Translations under genes and position numbers: made by a program | Notes under the pieces: generated by a model | Told to the model about the DNA's origin: nothing | Databases searched by the model: none | Seen by the model: only the letters and a program-made list of their open reading frames with translations | NCBI RefSeq assembly: GCF_947179515.1 | Contig: NC_067482.1 | Coordinates: 70,880,311-70,944,310, forward strand | Length of the DNA stretch: 64,000 nt | Reading direction: 5' to 3' | Origin: Apodemus sylvaticus | Lineage: Eukaryota; Chordata; Mammalia; Rodentia; Muridae | Shown: positions 13,277 to 24,443 of the stretch, piece after piece | Numbering within the stretch: the stretch's first letter is position 1 | Layout: every line of letters starts with the position of its first letter

Positions 13277-13462
13277 TTTTTTTTTGTTTGTTTTTTGTTT
13301 TTTTGTTTTTTTGTTTTTTTTTTTTTGAGACAGGGTTTCTCTGTATAGCCCTGGCTGTCCTGAAACTCACTCTGTAGACCAGGCTGGCTTCGAACTCAGA
13401 AATCTGCCTGCCTCTGCCTCCCAGAGTGCTGGGATTATAGGCGTGCACCACCACTGCCTGGC
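13277..13462 (-). mobile_element. B1 SINE
   Basis: This is a 7SL-derived rodent B1. On the minus strand it reads from 'gccaggcagtggtggtgcac' (13462 leftwards) through the 'tgctgggattatagg' complement and the 'gagacagggtttctctg' complement to a long interrupted A tail, seen on the plus strand as T runs at 13277-13326. Flanks 'agtatttcagg' (13266-13276) and 'agtatttaag' (13463-13472) look like a slightly decayed target-site duplication. The A and B boxes of the internal pol III promoter lie in the left part of the element. It sits directly next to a later L1 insertion in the right-hand target copy. Confidence 0.93.
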
Positions 13463-13475
13463 AGTATTTAAGTTT

Positions 13476-13725
13476 TTTTTTTTTTTTGAATCATTTTTTT
13501 ATTTGATATATTTTTTATTTACATTTCAAATGATTTCCCCACTCCCAAAGAGTCCCGTAAGCCCCCTTCTCTCCCCCTGTCCTCCCACCCACCCCTTCCC
13601 ACTTCCCCGTTCTGGTTTTGCTGAATACTGCTTCATTGAGTCTTTCCAGAACAAGGGGCCACTCTTCCTTTCTTCTTGTACCTCATTTGATGTGTGTGCA
13701 CTCACTAATAAGTGGATATTAACCT
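13476..13725 (-). mobile_element. Short L1 3' end with inverted 5' tip
   Basis: Positions 13476-13696 are the antisense 3' end of the young L1 (T-rich tail, 3' UTR up to 'tcatttgatgtgtg'). Positions 13697-13725 are the next L1 segment upstream but in the opposite orientation ('gcactcactaataagtgg'). About 28 bp of L1 between the two parts are missing. The whole is flanked by 'agtatttaagttt' at 13463-13475 and 13726-13738. A 5' inversion with a small junction deletion inside one duplication is the signature of twin priming during L1 insertion. Confidence 0.9.
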
Positions 13726-13767
13726 AGTATTTAAGTTTTTATTGATGCAATTAAAAGTTTAAAATGG

Positions 13768-14905
13768 GATTCAAGCATCTTCCTTTGGGCTTTACTTATT
13801 CTTAGTGTCTTAGTGTCTTTTTTTAGTCTGAGTGAACTCATTCAGGTTGATATTTTCTAGTTCCATACATTTGTCTGCAATTTACAGGATGTCATTGTTT
13901 AATAGCTGAGTAGTAGTCAATTCTGTAAATATACCGCTGCTTCTTCATCCATTCTTTAGTTCAGGGACATCTGAGTTGCTTCCAGTTTTTGGGTTATAAT
14001 AAATAAAGCTCCTATGAACATAGTTGAGCAAGTAAACTTATGGTATGGTGGAGCATCTTTTGGGTATATGCCAAGGAGTGGTAGATATGGGTCCTGAGGT
14101 AGAACTGTTTCCAACTTTCTAAGAGACTGCAAGATTTACTACCATACTGGTTGTACAAGGAAGATGCTTGAATCTCACTCATAAGGGGAAATAAAGCAGA
14201 CATCTGAAGTAGATGGAAAGAGGGAATGTGGTGTGAATCAGTACTGGGGAGGGAACAGTTATCAGTGGTGGTGGGAAAGGAATGCCAAACAAGTGACTGG
14301 TCCAACATGAGAGAAAGCCAACCTCTGACACTATTAATGATACCATGCTTGAAGACAGGAGCCTAACATAACTGTCTTTTGAGACACTTCATCCATCAGC
14401 CAATGAAAACAAATGCAGAGACCCATAGCCAAAAAATAAGCAGAGTTCACAAGTATGGTGTAAGAGGTGGGGAAAGATTGAGGGAGACAAAGGGATCAAG
14501 AAAACCATAAAGAATGTACCAAGTAAACTAGCCCTACCCCCAACTAAAGGTAGGAGTGGAATGGGCTGAACTTAGGATGCCTATGCAGATGTAACATATG
14601 TATAGCTTGTTCTTCATGTGGGTACCCAAACAAATAAAGCAAGGACTATCTCTGACTCTGTAGCCTGCCTTTGGATCCCCTTCCCATAGCTGGACTGACT
14701 TCTCTGACTTTGATGGGAAAGGATGTACTTAGTCCTGCTGTTACTTGATGTACCTGGGTATGTTGGTAGCCATGAGTAGTCTCACTTTTCTTAGGAAAGG
14801 GGGATTGGGAAATGAGAGAGGAGGTGAAGATGGTGGTCATGGGAGGAGGAGAGAGTGGTTAATCAGACTGTAAAGTGAATAAATAAATTAACTAATTGAA
14901 GAGGG
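13768..14905 (+). mobile_element. Old L1 3' end with inverted 5' part
   Basis: 13768 to about 14160 is antisense L1: the ORF2 C-terminal region, with 'gaacatagttgagca' and 'gggtatatgccaagg' in plus-strand reading. From about 14158 the sequence switches to sense and continues through a long old-type 3' UTR to an A-rich tail near 14900. The junction carries an 18-bp inverted repeat (13768-13785 and 14158-14175), so both parts contain the same L1 stretch. The element is flanked by a perfect 15-bp duplication 'aaaagtttaaaatgg' (13753-13767, 14906-14920). This fits a twin-primed insertion with a small junction duplication. No intact frame remains. Confidence 0.88.
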
Positions 14906-14926
14906 AAAAGTTTAAAATGGTACAAG

Positions 14927-14954
14927 CAGCATATCTAAAGCAGCATATCTAAAG
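14927..14954. repeat. 14-bp perfect tandem duplication
   Basis: 'cagcatatctaaag' occurs twice in direct succession (14927-14940, 14941-14954). Confidence 0.95.
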
Positions 14955-15309
14955 TACACCTGGAAATTAAAAAAAAAAAGCATTGGACTTAAACTTATTG
15001 CAATTAGCTAATAATTTTTGAAAATATACCTCAGGAACAATTGTTTTAGGCAAATGAAATCTAGATCTAAATAAAATATATAAATTAATAAAATTAATAA
15101 CCCCATGTTGCAGTCTTGGGAACACTGTTTAGAATATAGGTACTGAAAATGGAAGTCTCTACTAAGAAGATGATGATGCAGACTTGAGGAGGCTGGAGTA
15201 TTTTTAATTATAAAGAGATGGCTATTTCACAAATAGAATACTATTTCACCTATAAGAGTCTTCTAAAAGTCCTGCTTAGTTACACTAATATTGGAGAATT
15301 CAAAAGGCC

Positions 15310-15422
15310 AAGTAATAATTATCACAGAATTGTCAGTGAAAAACCCTGAGAGTATACAGAAACAAGATGAATTTTTTAAAAAGTAATAATTACCACAAAA
15401 TTGTCAAGGAAAACTCTCAAGT
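15310..15422. repeat. Imperfect direct duplication, offset about 71 bp
   Basis: The segment beginning 'aagtaataattatcacag' (15310-15352) recurs with several changes as 'aagtaataattaccacaa' (15381-15422). The second copy ends at the start of the B2 SINE. I see it as a local duplication of unknown origin. Confidence 0.8.
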
Positions 15423-15423
15423 G

Positions 15424-15627
15424 TGGGAACTGGAGCGATGAGTCAGTTTTTAAGAGTATTGGCAGCTCTGCCAAAAGACCTGTGGCTCACAATTTTCTCA
15501 GGTTCTAGTTTTAAGTTATCTGCTGGCATTATGTCACCTCCTTGAGTACCATGAACATGAGGCATACAGACATATAGTTTGACAAAACACCCACATACAT
15601 CAAATAAATATAATTTAAAAAATATTA
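15424..15627 (+). mobile_element. Degenerate B2-type SINE
   Basis: The start 'ggaactggagcgatgagtca' followed by 'tttttaagagtattggcagc' is a diverged form of the tRNA-derived B2 head (ctggagagatggctcagtggttaagag). The body continues through a 'ctcacaattttctcagg' region to an A/T-rich end with 'caaataaatataattt'. The pol III box A/B region is decayed. Strand is plus; no clear target duplication was found. Confidence 0.78.
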
Positions 15628-16859
15628 TAATAGATTAGCACTTTTGTGAACTTACTGGGGAGTTCTCATTGGATGTACATGACATAGAGAAGAAAGATAA
15701 GATGGTGACTCCTTATAAATAAATATGAACAGTAGAGAAGAAAAGGGGCTGTCCCAACAAAGCCTGCAAATGAGTCTACAAACTCAGCAATGTAATCAAA
15801 GCAACCTAGGAAAAGTATAATAAATTATTGATACTCTAAATTTCAAGACTTTCACAAATGCCAAAATTATTGAGCAAGGAAAAAATTTCAGGTCAGTCAA
15901 TGAAATTAGGACTATAAGTGACAGAAATGGCACAACTAGTTAAAAAGAACTTTAAAACAGGCACTGAAACATGCTATCGGCTTGAATGAAATCTATGTAC
16001 AACTTGATAAAAAAACAAATGAAATAACTAAAAATAAAACAAATTGAACATACAGAAAAATTATCTCAATGTTAAATGAGAAATTAACCATATCCTAATG
16101 AATTTTGAGATGCTTGTAAAAACTAAATTAATGATATTGAAAGAACAATGGTGATACTACTCAAATTCTGTTGAAAATAGAGGAGGGAAAACTGATAGGT
16201 AAAAAATAATAATCCAGTGCCATGTGGGAAAACTTTGATGACTTAATGTATGTATAAATCATAGTACAATAAAAGAAAAAATATTGTAGAAATAAAATGG
16301 AATTTTTCCCCCAAACTCAATAATATCTACATAGCATAGATTCTAAAACTTGTTAGACTCTAAAAATGAAGATCAAATAGACGAGTCACACAGAATATGT
16401 CATAATTGAAGCAGGCTACATGCAAAACTTCTCCATTTTTCCAGACCTAATTCCCCAATTGCATCCCAGCACTGCAACACCATCTACTGCCTTATCTAAT
16501 TCCCCTCCTGATGGCATCTATTATGGATCCCATAGACCATCTCCTCTTAACTTCCCTTGCTGGACTGGTTGCTTTGTCCCCAACACGAAATCCAGCAGTT
16601 ACCTCCTACTCACCCAAGTGCAGCTTCTCCCAGGGCAACACTTATGGTACAGGAAACCCATACCAGTTTCTACTCTAGATTTGTAGAAACTTTGATATTT
16701 CTGTGCTGCCACATTTCATGATCTGTTCAGCTGGTATGTTCTCAGGGAATGCAATTGATCTGAGATCCATTCTCCCCAGTCTTATAATGGCTCTGGTCTT
16801 GACTTCCTCCAGAAAATCTGGGATACTGTAATATGAACAAATTTAAGAATAATAGCTAG
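15628..16859. other. Unassigned sequence
   Basis: The left half is A-rich on the plus strand and may hold very old retroelement remains. The right half (about 16420-16680) is richer in C with an 88-codon open frame, but I recognise neither a gene nor a repeat family. Part of the right end may still belong to the 5' UTR of the L1 that follows. Confidence 0.4.
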
Positions 16860-17188
16860 CTCTGCACCAAGAGCTAATCCCAAGCCACACCGCTCCATAT
16901 CCAAATACTACTAGCAGAGAGCTTTTCTCCCTGGAGGGCCAACTCACCTGTGAGGACAGGTAAAACCACCACTTTTGTTTTGAAAAACCAGCTCCAAGGA
17001 CACAGGAACTGAGGAATAGCCTGAGACAGTATCTTTCAGGTTTCCATCTGCTCCAGGAGCTGATTCTGTGCTGCAGCTCTACTTAGCCAAATTCCTCACA
17101 GACAAAACTGGTCTCCAAAACAGGAGGATTTGCAGGAGGGACAAGTCAGTCAGAGACAGCAAGACCAGCTAACACCAGAGATAACCAG

Positions 17189-18288
17189 ATGGCAAGAGAT
17201 AAGGGAAAGAGCATAAGGAAAAGAAACCAAGCCTACTTGGCAACATCTGAACCCAGTTCTCCCACCACAGAAAGCCCCAGATACCCTAACACATGAGAAA
17301 AGCAAGACTCTGATTTATAATCACAGTTCATGATGATGATAAAGGACTTTGAGAAGGACATATTTAACTCCCGTAAAGAAATAGAGGAGAGCACAGGAAA
17401 ACAGCAAGAAGATTTTAAAGAGGAAATGCAAATATCCCTTAAATAATTACAGGAAAAGAGAACCAAACAGGTGAAGGAATTGAGAACAAACATCCAGGAT
17501 CTAAAAATAGAAATAAAAACAATAAAGAAATCACAAACGGAGACAACCCTGGAGACAGAAAACGTATGAAAGAGATTAGGAGTCATAGATGCAAGCATCA
17601 CCAATAGAATAAAAGAAATAGTAGAGAGAATCTCAGGTACAGAAGATACCATAGAAAACATTGACATGACAGTCAAAGAAAATGCAAAATGCAAAAAGCT
17701 CCTAAGCTAAAACATCCAGTAAAAACAAAACGAGAAGACCAAACCTGAGGATAATAGGAATAGAAGAGAGTAAAGAGTCCCAATTTAAAGGGACAGTGAA
17801 TATCTTCAACAAAATTATATAAATAAACTCCTTTAACCTAAAGAAAGAGATGCCCATAAAAGATTCCCATAAAAGACCCCTAAAGAACTCCAAATAGTTT
17901 GGATCATTAAAGAAATTCATCCAGTTACAAAATAGTCAAAACACCAAGTGCACAAATCAAACAAAGAATATTAAAAGCAGTAAGGGAAAAAGGTCAAGTT
18001 TCATATAAAGGTAGACCTATCAGCATTACATCAGATTTCTCACCAGAGACTATGAAAGCTAGAAGATCCTGGGAAGATGTCATAGAGACCCTAAGGGAAC
18101 ATAAACGCCAGCCCAGGATACTATACTCAGCATAACTCTCAATTACCATAAATGGAGAATGCAAGATATTCCATGACAAAAACAAATGTATACAATATCT
18201 TTTCACAAATCCAGCCCTGCAAAGGATAATAGGTGGAAAATGTCAATTCAAGGAGGGAAACTACACCCTAAACAAAGCAAAAAGCTAA
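17189..18288 (+). pseudogene. L1 ORF1 pseudogene (old family)
   Basis: ORF1 encodes the trimeric RNA-binding nucleic-acid chaperone of L1. The start codon ATG at 17189 is followed by a basic N-terminus beginning MARDKGKSIRKRNQ, but a TGA at 17294-17296 (codon 36) ends it. Further on, the coiled-coil region, the 'RRPNLRIIG'-type RNA-recognition region and the C-terminal domain can be followed in shifting frames to the expected end near 18288. Total length is close to a normal ORF1, so small indels and substitutions, not large deletions, inactivated it. Confidence 0.85.
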
Positions 18289-18341
18289 CCACCAACAGAC
18301 GCAAAGAAGATAACCACCCAAATATAAAACTAACATGAAAA

Positions 18342-20053
18342 ATAACAGGAAGCCACAATCACTATCCTTTAATATCTATTGATATCAATGGACTCAATTC
18401 CCCAATCAAAAGACATAGAATAATGACTGGATACATAAATAAGACCCAACATTTTACTGCATACAGGAAATGCAACTCAGTGTCAAAGATAGACACTACC
18501 TCAGAGTAAAGGGCTAGAAACAATTTTCCAGGCAATGGTCCCAAGAAACAATATGGACTAGCCATTTTAATAACTAATAAAAGTAACTTTCAACCAAAAG
18601 TTATCAAAAGGATAAGGAATGAGACTTCATACTCATCAAAGGAAAAATCTACAAAGAACTTTCAATTCTGAACATCTATGATCCAAATGCAAGGGCATCC
18701 ACATTCATAACAGAAACTTTACCAAAGTTCAAAGCACACATTGCACCTCACACAATAATAATGGAAGACTTCAACACCTCACTCTCACCAATGAAAAGAT
18801 CATGATAACACAAATTAAACATGGACACATTGAAACTAACAGAAGTTATGGACCAAATGGATTTAACAGATATCTATAGAATATTTCATCCTAAAACAAA
18901 AAAATATATACCTTCTTCTCAGAACCTCATGGTACCTTATGGAAAATTGACCATATAATCAGTCACAATATAGGCCTCAACAGGTAGAAGAAGATTGAAA
19001 TAATCCTATTCCTCCTATCAGATCACTATAGATTAAGTCTGGTCTTCAATAGCAACAAAAAGAACAGAAAGCCCACATGCACATGGAAGCTAAACAATGC
19101 CCTAGTCAATGATAACTTGGTCAAGAAAGAACTAACAATTAAAGACTTTTTAAATTTTAATTAAAATGTAGACATATCATACCAAAACTTATGTGACACA
19201 AAGAAAGCAGTGGTAAGAGGAAAACTCAAATATGAGTGCCTCCAAAAGGAAACTATAGAGAGAATTCACTACCAGCTTGACAGCACATCTCACAGTTCTA
19301 GAACAAAAAGAAACAAATACAACCAAGAGAAGTAGAAGGTAGGAAATAATCAAACACAGGGCTGAAATCAACCAAGTAGAAACAAAAAGAACTAAACAAA
19401 GAATCAACAAAACCAGGAGCTTGTTCTTTGAGAAAATCAACAAGATAAATAAACCCTTATTCAGACTAACCAAGAAGGTGCAGAAACAGTATTCAAATTA
19501 ACAAAATAAGAAATGAAAAAGATCATGCAACAACAGAAACTGAGGCAATTCAAATATCAGATACTACTACAAAAGCCTATATTCAATAAAACTGGAAAAC
19601 CTTGACGAAATGAACAATTTTCTAGACAGACACTAGGTACCAAAGTTAAATCAGGATCAGATAAACCATCTAAGCAGTATAAGGTAAAACCAGAACAGGG
19701 AAGTGGGAAGGGGTGGGTGGGAGAATAGGGAGAGGGAAGGGGGCTTATGTGACTTTCAGGGAGTGGGGGACCAGAAAAGGAGAAATCATTTGAAATGTAA
19801 ATAAAAATATATCGAATGAAATAAATAAAAAAAGAAAATTTAAAAAAGGAAAAAAAGAAAAAGTAACACCTAAAGAAATAGAAGCAATAACTAAAAGTCT
19901 CTCAACATCAACAAAATAAAAAACGCCCAGAACCAGATGAGTTTAGTGCACAATTCTATCAGATCTTCAAAGAAGACAAAATGCCAATAATCTTCAAATT
20001 ATTCCACAAAATTGAAACAGAATGTTACCTAACTCATTCTATGAAGCCAAAGT
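18342..20053 (+). pseudogene. L1 ORF2 pseudogene, truncated (old family)
   Basis: The place of the ORF2 start reads ATA (18342) where the young copies have ATG. The endonuclease domain, linker and the beginning of RT can be followed by nucleotide similarity to 54919-56450 of the full-length copy, but stops occur every few dozen codons. A young L1 3' end interrupts it at 19673-19861, after which the 'aaagaaatagaagcaataac' region resumes at 19871. The RT catalytic part is missing. Confidence 0.85.
19673..19861 (+). mobile_element. Short young L1 3' end inside the old L1
   Basis: Only about 185 bp of L1 3' UTR are present: from 'agcagtataaggtaaaacc' through the purine/G-rich tract to 'atatcgaatgaa' and a long A-rich tail (19810-19861). 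It lies in the old ORF2 between 'ataaaccatc' and 'taacacctaaag'. The host sequence at the junction (expected 'ctaaacagt') and the L1 start ('agcagtata') are similar, so the left breakpoint is ambiguous and suggests microhomology at the 5' end. Confidence 0.9.
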
Positions 20054-20499
20054 TATGCTAAGTTTTCTCCTTGGGAGATGGAATGGTTTTTGTCTAATCA
20101 GGAACTTTTCACAATTTTCTTTCATAGAGGATTTTATAAGAATTTTTTTCTACTTGTATTAAGTATAATGTACCAAATATTAAAAATTGGTTGAGTGCAT
20201 ATTACTTTTAGCTTCAGAAGATATCATGTATTTTTAAGAGGTATTTAACTATATTTTTTATTTTTTAATTTGGTATATTTTTTATTTACATTTCAAATGA
20301 TTTCCCCTTTCCTAGCCCCCCACTCCCCAAAAGTCTCGTAAGCCCCCTTCTCTCCCCCTGTCCTCCCACGCACCCCTTCCCACTTCCCCATTCTGGTTTT
20401 GCTGAATACTGCTTCATTGAGTCTTTCCAGAACAAGGGGTCACTCTTCCTTTTTCTTGTACCTCATTTGATGTGTAGATTATGTTTTGGGTAATTTAGG

Positions 20500-23400
20500 T
20501 TAATATCCACTTATTAGTGAGTGCATACCATGATTCATTTTTGAGTCTGGGTTACCTCACTTAGTATGATGTTCTCTAGGTCCATCCATTTGCCTAAGAA
20601 TTTCATGAATTCATTGTTTCTAATGGCTGAATTAGATATGGCTAATCATTGTGGTATATCTACACAATGGCTCCATTGTGTAGATATATCACATTTTTTG
20701 CATCCACTCTTCTGTTGAGCGATACCTGGGTGCTTTCCAGCATCTGGCAATTATAAATAGGGCTGCTATGAACATAGTAGAGCATGTATCCTTATTACAT
20801 GGTGGGGAATCCTCTGGGTATATGCCCAGGAGTGGTATAGCAGGATCTTCTGGAAGTGAGGTGCCCAGTTTTCGGAGGAACTGCCAGACTGATTTCCAGA
20901 GTGGTTGTACCAATTTGCAACCCCACCAGCAGTGGAGGAGTGTTCCTCTTTCTCCGCACCCTCTCCAACACCTGCTATCTCCGGATTTTTTAATCTTAGC
21001 CATTCTGACTGGTGTAAGGTGAAATCTCAGGGTTGTTTTGATTTGCATTTCCCTAATGACAAATGAAGCTGAGCATTTTTTAAGATGCTTCTCCGCCATC
21101 TGATGTTCTTCAGGTGAGAATTCTTTGTTTAACTCTGTACCCCATTTTTTAATAGGGTTGTTTGGTTTTCTGGAGTCTAACTTCTTGAGTTCTTTATATA
21201 TATTAGATATTAGCCCTCTATCTGATGTAGGATTGATGAAGATCTTTTCCCAATTTGTTGGTTGCCGATTTGTCCTCTTGATGGTGTCCTTTGCCTTACA
21301 GAAACTTTGTAATTTTATGAGGTCCCATTTGTCAATTCTTGCTCTTAGAGCATACACTATTGGTGTTCTGTTCAGACACATTCTCCCTGTATACCGATGT
21401 CCTCAAGGGTCTTCCCCAGTTTCTTTTCTATTAACTTCAGAGTGTCTGGCTTTATGTGGAGGTCCTTGATCCATTTGGATTTGAGCTTGGTACAAGGAGA
21501 CAAGGATGGATCAATTCGCATTCTTCTGCATGCTGACCTCCAGTTGAATCAGCACCATTTGCTGAAAAGGCTATCTTTTTTCCATTGGATGTTTTCAGCC
21601 TCTTTGTCGAGGATCAAGTGGCCATAGGTGTGTGGGTTCATTTCTGGATCTTCAATCCTGTTCCATTGATCCTCCTGCCTGTCACTGTACCAATACCGTG
21701 CAGTTTTTAACACTATTGCTATGTAGTATTGCTTGAGGTCAGGGATACTGATTCCCCCAGACGTTCTTTTGTTGCTGAGAATAGTTTTAGCTATCCTGGG
21801 TTTTTTGTTATTCCAGACGAATTTGATAATTGCTCTTTCTAACTCTGTGAAGAATTGAGTTGGGATTTTGATGGGTATTGCATTGAATCTGTAGTTTATT
21901 TTTGGCAAAATGGCCATTTTAACTATATTGATTCTACCGATCCATGAGCATGCGAGGTTTTCCCATTTTTTTGAGGTCTTCTTCCATTTCCTCCTTCAGA
22001 GTCTTGAAGTTCTTGTCATACAGATCTTTCACATGTTTGGTAAGAGTCACCCCAAGATACTTTATACTATTTGTGGCTATTGTGAAGGGGATCATTTACC
22101 TAATTTCTTTCTCAGCCTGCTTATCCTTTGAGTATAGGAAGGCCACTGATTTGCTTGAGTTGATTTTATAACCTGCCACTTTGCTGAAGTTGTTTATCAG
22201 CTGTAGGAGTTCTCTAGTGGATTTTTTGGGTCACTTAGGTAGACTATCATGTCATCTGCAAATAATGATAGTTTGACTTCTTCCTTTCTGATTTGTATCC
22301 CTTTGACCTCCTTATGTTGTTAAATTGCCCGAGCTAGTACCTCAAGTACAATATTGAAAAGATAAGGAGAAAGGGGGCAGCCCTGTCTAGTCCCTGATTT
22401 TAGTGGGATTGCTTCAAGTTTCTCTCCATTTAGTTTGATGCTGGCTACCGGTTTGCTGTATATTGCTTTTACTATGTTTAGGTATGGGCCTTGAATTCCT
22501 GTTCTTTTCCAAGACTTTAAGCATGAAAGGATGCTGAATTTTGTCAAATGCTTTTTCAGCATCCAATGAAATGACCATGTGGTTTTTTTCTTTGAGTTTG
22601 TTTATGCAGTGGATTGCATTGATGGATTTCCGTATATTGAACCAACCCTGCATTCCTGGGATAAAGCCTAATTGATCATGGTGGATGATCGTTTTGATGT
22701 GTTCTTGGATTCGGTTGGCAAGAATTTTATTGAGTATTTTTGGATCGATGTTCATAAGGGAAATTGGTCTGAAGTTCTCTTTCTTTGTTGGATCTTTGTG
22801 TGGTTTTGGTATCAGCGTAATTGTGGCTTCATAGAAGGAATTGGGTAGTGTTCCTTCTGTTTCTATTTTGTGGAATAATTTGAAGAGTATTGGTGTTAAC
22901 TCTTCTTTGAAGGTCTGATAGAATTCTGCACTGAAACCATCTGGTCCTGTGCTTTTTTTGGTTGGAAGACTTTCTATGACTCCTTCAATTTCTTTAGGCA
23001 TTATGGGACTTTTTAGATGATCTATTTGGTCCTGATTTAATTTTGGTATTTGGTATCTGTCAAGGAAATTGTCCATTTCCTCCAGGTTCTCCAGTTGTGT
23101 TGCCTATAGGCTCTTGTAGTAGGATCTGATGATTTTTTGGATTTCCTCAGTTTCTGTTGTTATAACTCCCTTTTCATTTCTAAGTTTGTTAATTTGGATA
23201 CTTTCTCTGTGCCCTTTGGTCAGTCTGGCTAAGGGTTTATGTATCTTGTTGATTTTCTCGAAGAACCAGCTCCTGGTTTGTTGATTCTTTGTATGGTTCT
23301 CTTTGTTTCTACTTGATTGATTTCAGCCCTGAGTTTGATGATTTCCTGCCTTCTACTCCTCCTGGGTGAAATAACTTCTTTTTGTTCCAGGGCTTTCAGG

Positions 23401-24384
23401 TGTGTTATTAAGCTGGTAATGTATGCTCTCTCCATTTTCATTTTGGAGGCACTCAGGGCTATGAGTTTTCCTCTTAGCACTGCTTTCATTGTGTCCCATA
23501 GATTTGGGTATGTTGTGTCTTCATTTTCATTGTGTTCTAAAAAGTCTTTAATTTCTTTCTTTATTTCTTCCTTGACCAAGGTATCATTGAGTAGAATATT
23601 GTTCAATTTCCACGTGTATGTGGGTTTTCTGTTGTTTTTGTTGCTATTTAAGACCACTTTTACTCCATAGTGATCTGATAGGAGGCATGGGATTAGTTCG
23701 ATCTTCTTATATTTGTTGAGGTCTGTCTTGTGACCAATTATATGGGCGATTTTGGAGAAGGTACCATGAGGTGCTGAGAAAAAGGTATATTCTTTTGCTT
23801 TAGGATAGAATGTTCTATATATATCTGTTAAATCTAATTGGTCCAAAGCTTCAATTAATTTCATTATGTCCCTGTTTAGTTTCTGTTTTCCTGATCAGTC
23901 CATTGAGGAAAGTGCAGTGTTGAAGTCACCCACAATTATTGTGTTAGGTGCAATGTGTGCTTTGAGCTTTAATAAAGTTTCTTTTATGAAAGAGGGTCCC
24001 CTTGCATTTGGAGCATAGATGTTCAGGATTGAGAGTTCTTCTTGTTGTATTTTTCCTTTGACCAGCAAGAAGTGTCCCTCTGGGTCTCTTTTGATGACTT
24101 TGGGTTGAAAGTCAATTTTATCTGATATTAAAATGGCTACTCCAGCTTGTTTCCTGCGACCATTTGCTTGTAAAATTGTCTTCCAGCCTTTTATTCCAAG
24201 GTAGTGTTTGTCTTTGACCCTTAGGTGTGTTTCCTGTAAGCAGCAAAATGTAGGGTCCTGTTTACATATCCAGTCAGTTATTCCATGTCTTTTTATTGGG
24301 GCATTGAGTCCACAACATAGAAACAGAAGGAACACTACCCATATTAAGAAATATTAAGGAATAGTGATTGTTACTTCCTGTCAT
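20500..24384 (-). pseudogene. L1 ORF2 pseudogene (endonuclease/RT)
   Basis: Read on the minus strand from the ATG at 24384. The codons around Asn14 of the endonuclease are replaced by an inverted ORF2 fragment (24310-24341). Glu43 (LQETH) and Asp145 (GDFN) are present, Asp205 is changed to Ala (SKIAHII, codon at 23745-23747), and Asp229-His230 (LLSDHYG) are intact. A stop follows GDFNTALSSMD near 23895 (TGA where the family has CGA). More frameshifts occur in the linker, near 22505 and near 22225. The RT motif FADD is intact near 22245-22260, and the C-terminal RGCGERGTLLHCWWGC region is readable within 20689-21381. It is non-functional. Confidence 0.95.
20651..20692. repeat. 20-bp hairpin created inside L1
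   Basis: 'gtggtatatctacacaatgg' (20651-20670), a 2-bp spacer, and its reverse complement with one mismatch (20673-20692). Other L1 copies in the window have only one of the two arms at this place (for example 58558-58577), so the second arm was added in this copy together with about 18 further bases. Confidence 0.95.
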
Positions 24385-24443
24385 TTTTGACGTTATTTTT
24401 AAAATTTGATTGATTAACTTCTTTTGGATTTGATGAAAGGTTA

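Larger units (their letters stand above)
16860..20053 (+). mobile_element. Old L1 with 5' UTR, ORF1 and partial ORF2
   Basis: The order 5' UTR (about 16860-17188), ORF1 remnant (17189-18288), ORF2 endonuclease and first part of RT (18342-20053) is that of an old F/Lx-type L1. The proximal 5' UTR ends in 'ccagctaacaccagagataa' just before the ORF1 start, as in murid L1. The element stops in the RT region near 20053 without a 3' UTR, so its 3' half has been deleted. A short young L1 3' end is inserted at 19673-19861. Both reading frames have many stops. The 5' limit is approximate. Confidence 0.85.

Noticed and set aside
20689..23864. Several long minus-strand frames as separate genes
   Set aside because: They are consecutive pieces of one disrupted L1 ORF2; plus-strand frames over the same span are antisense shadows.
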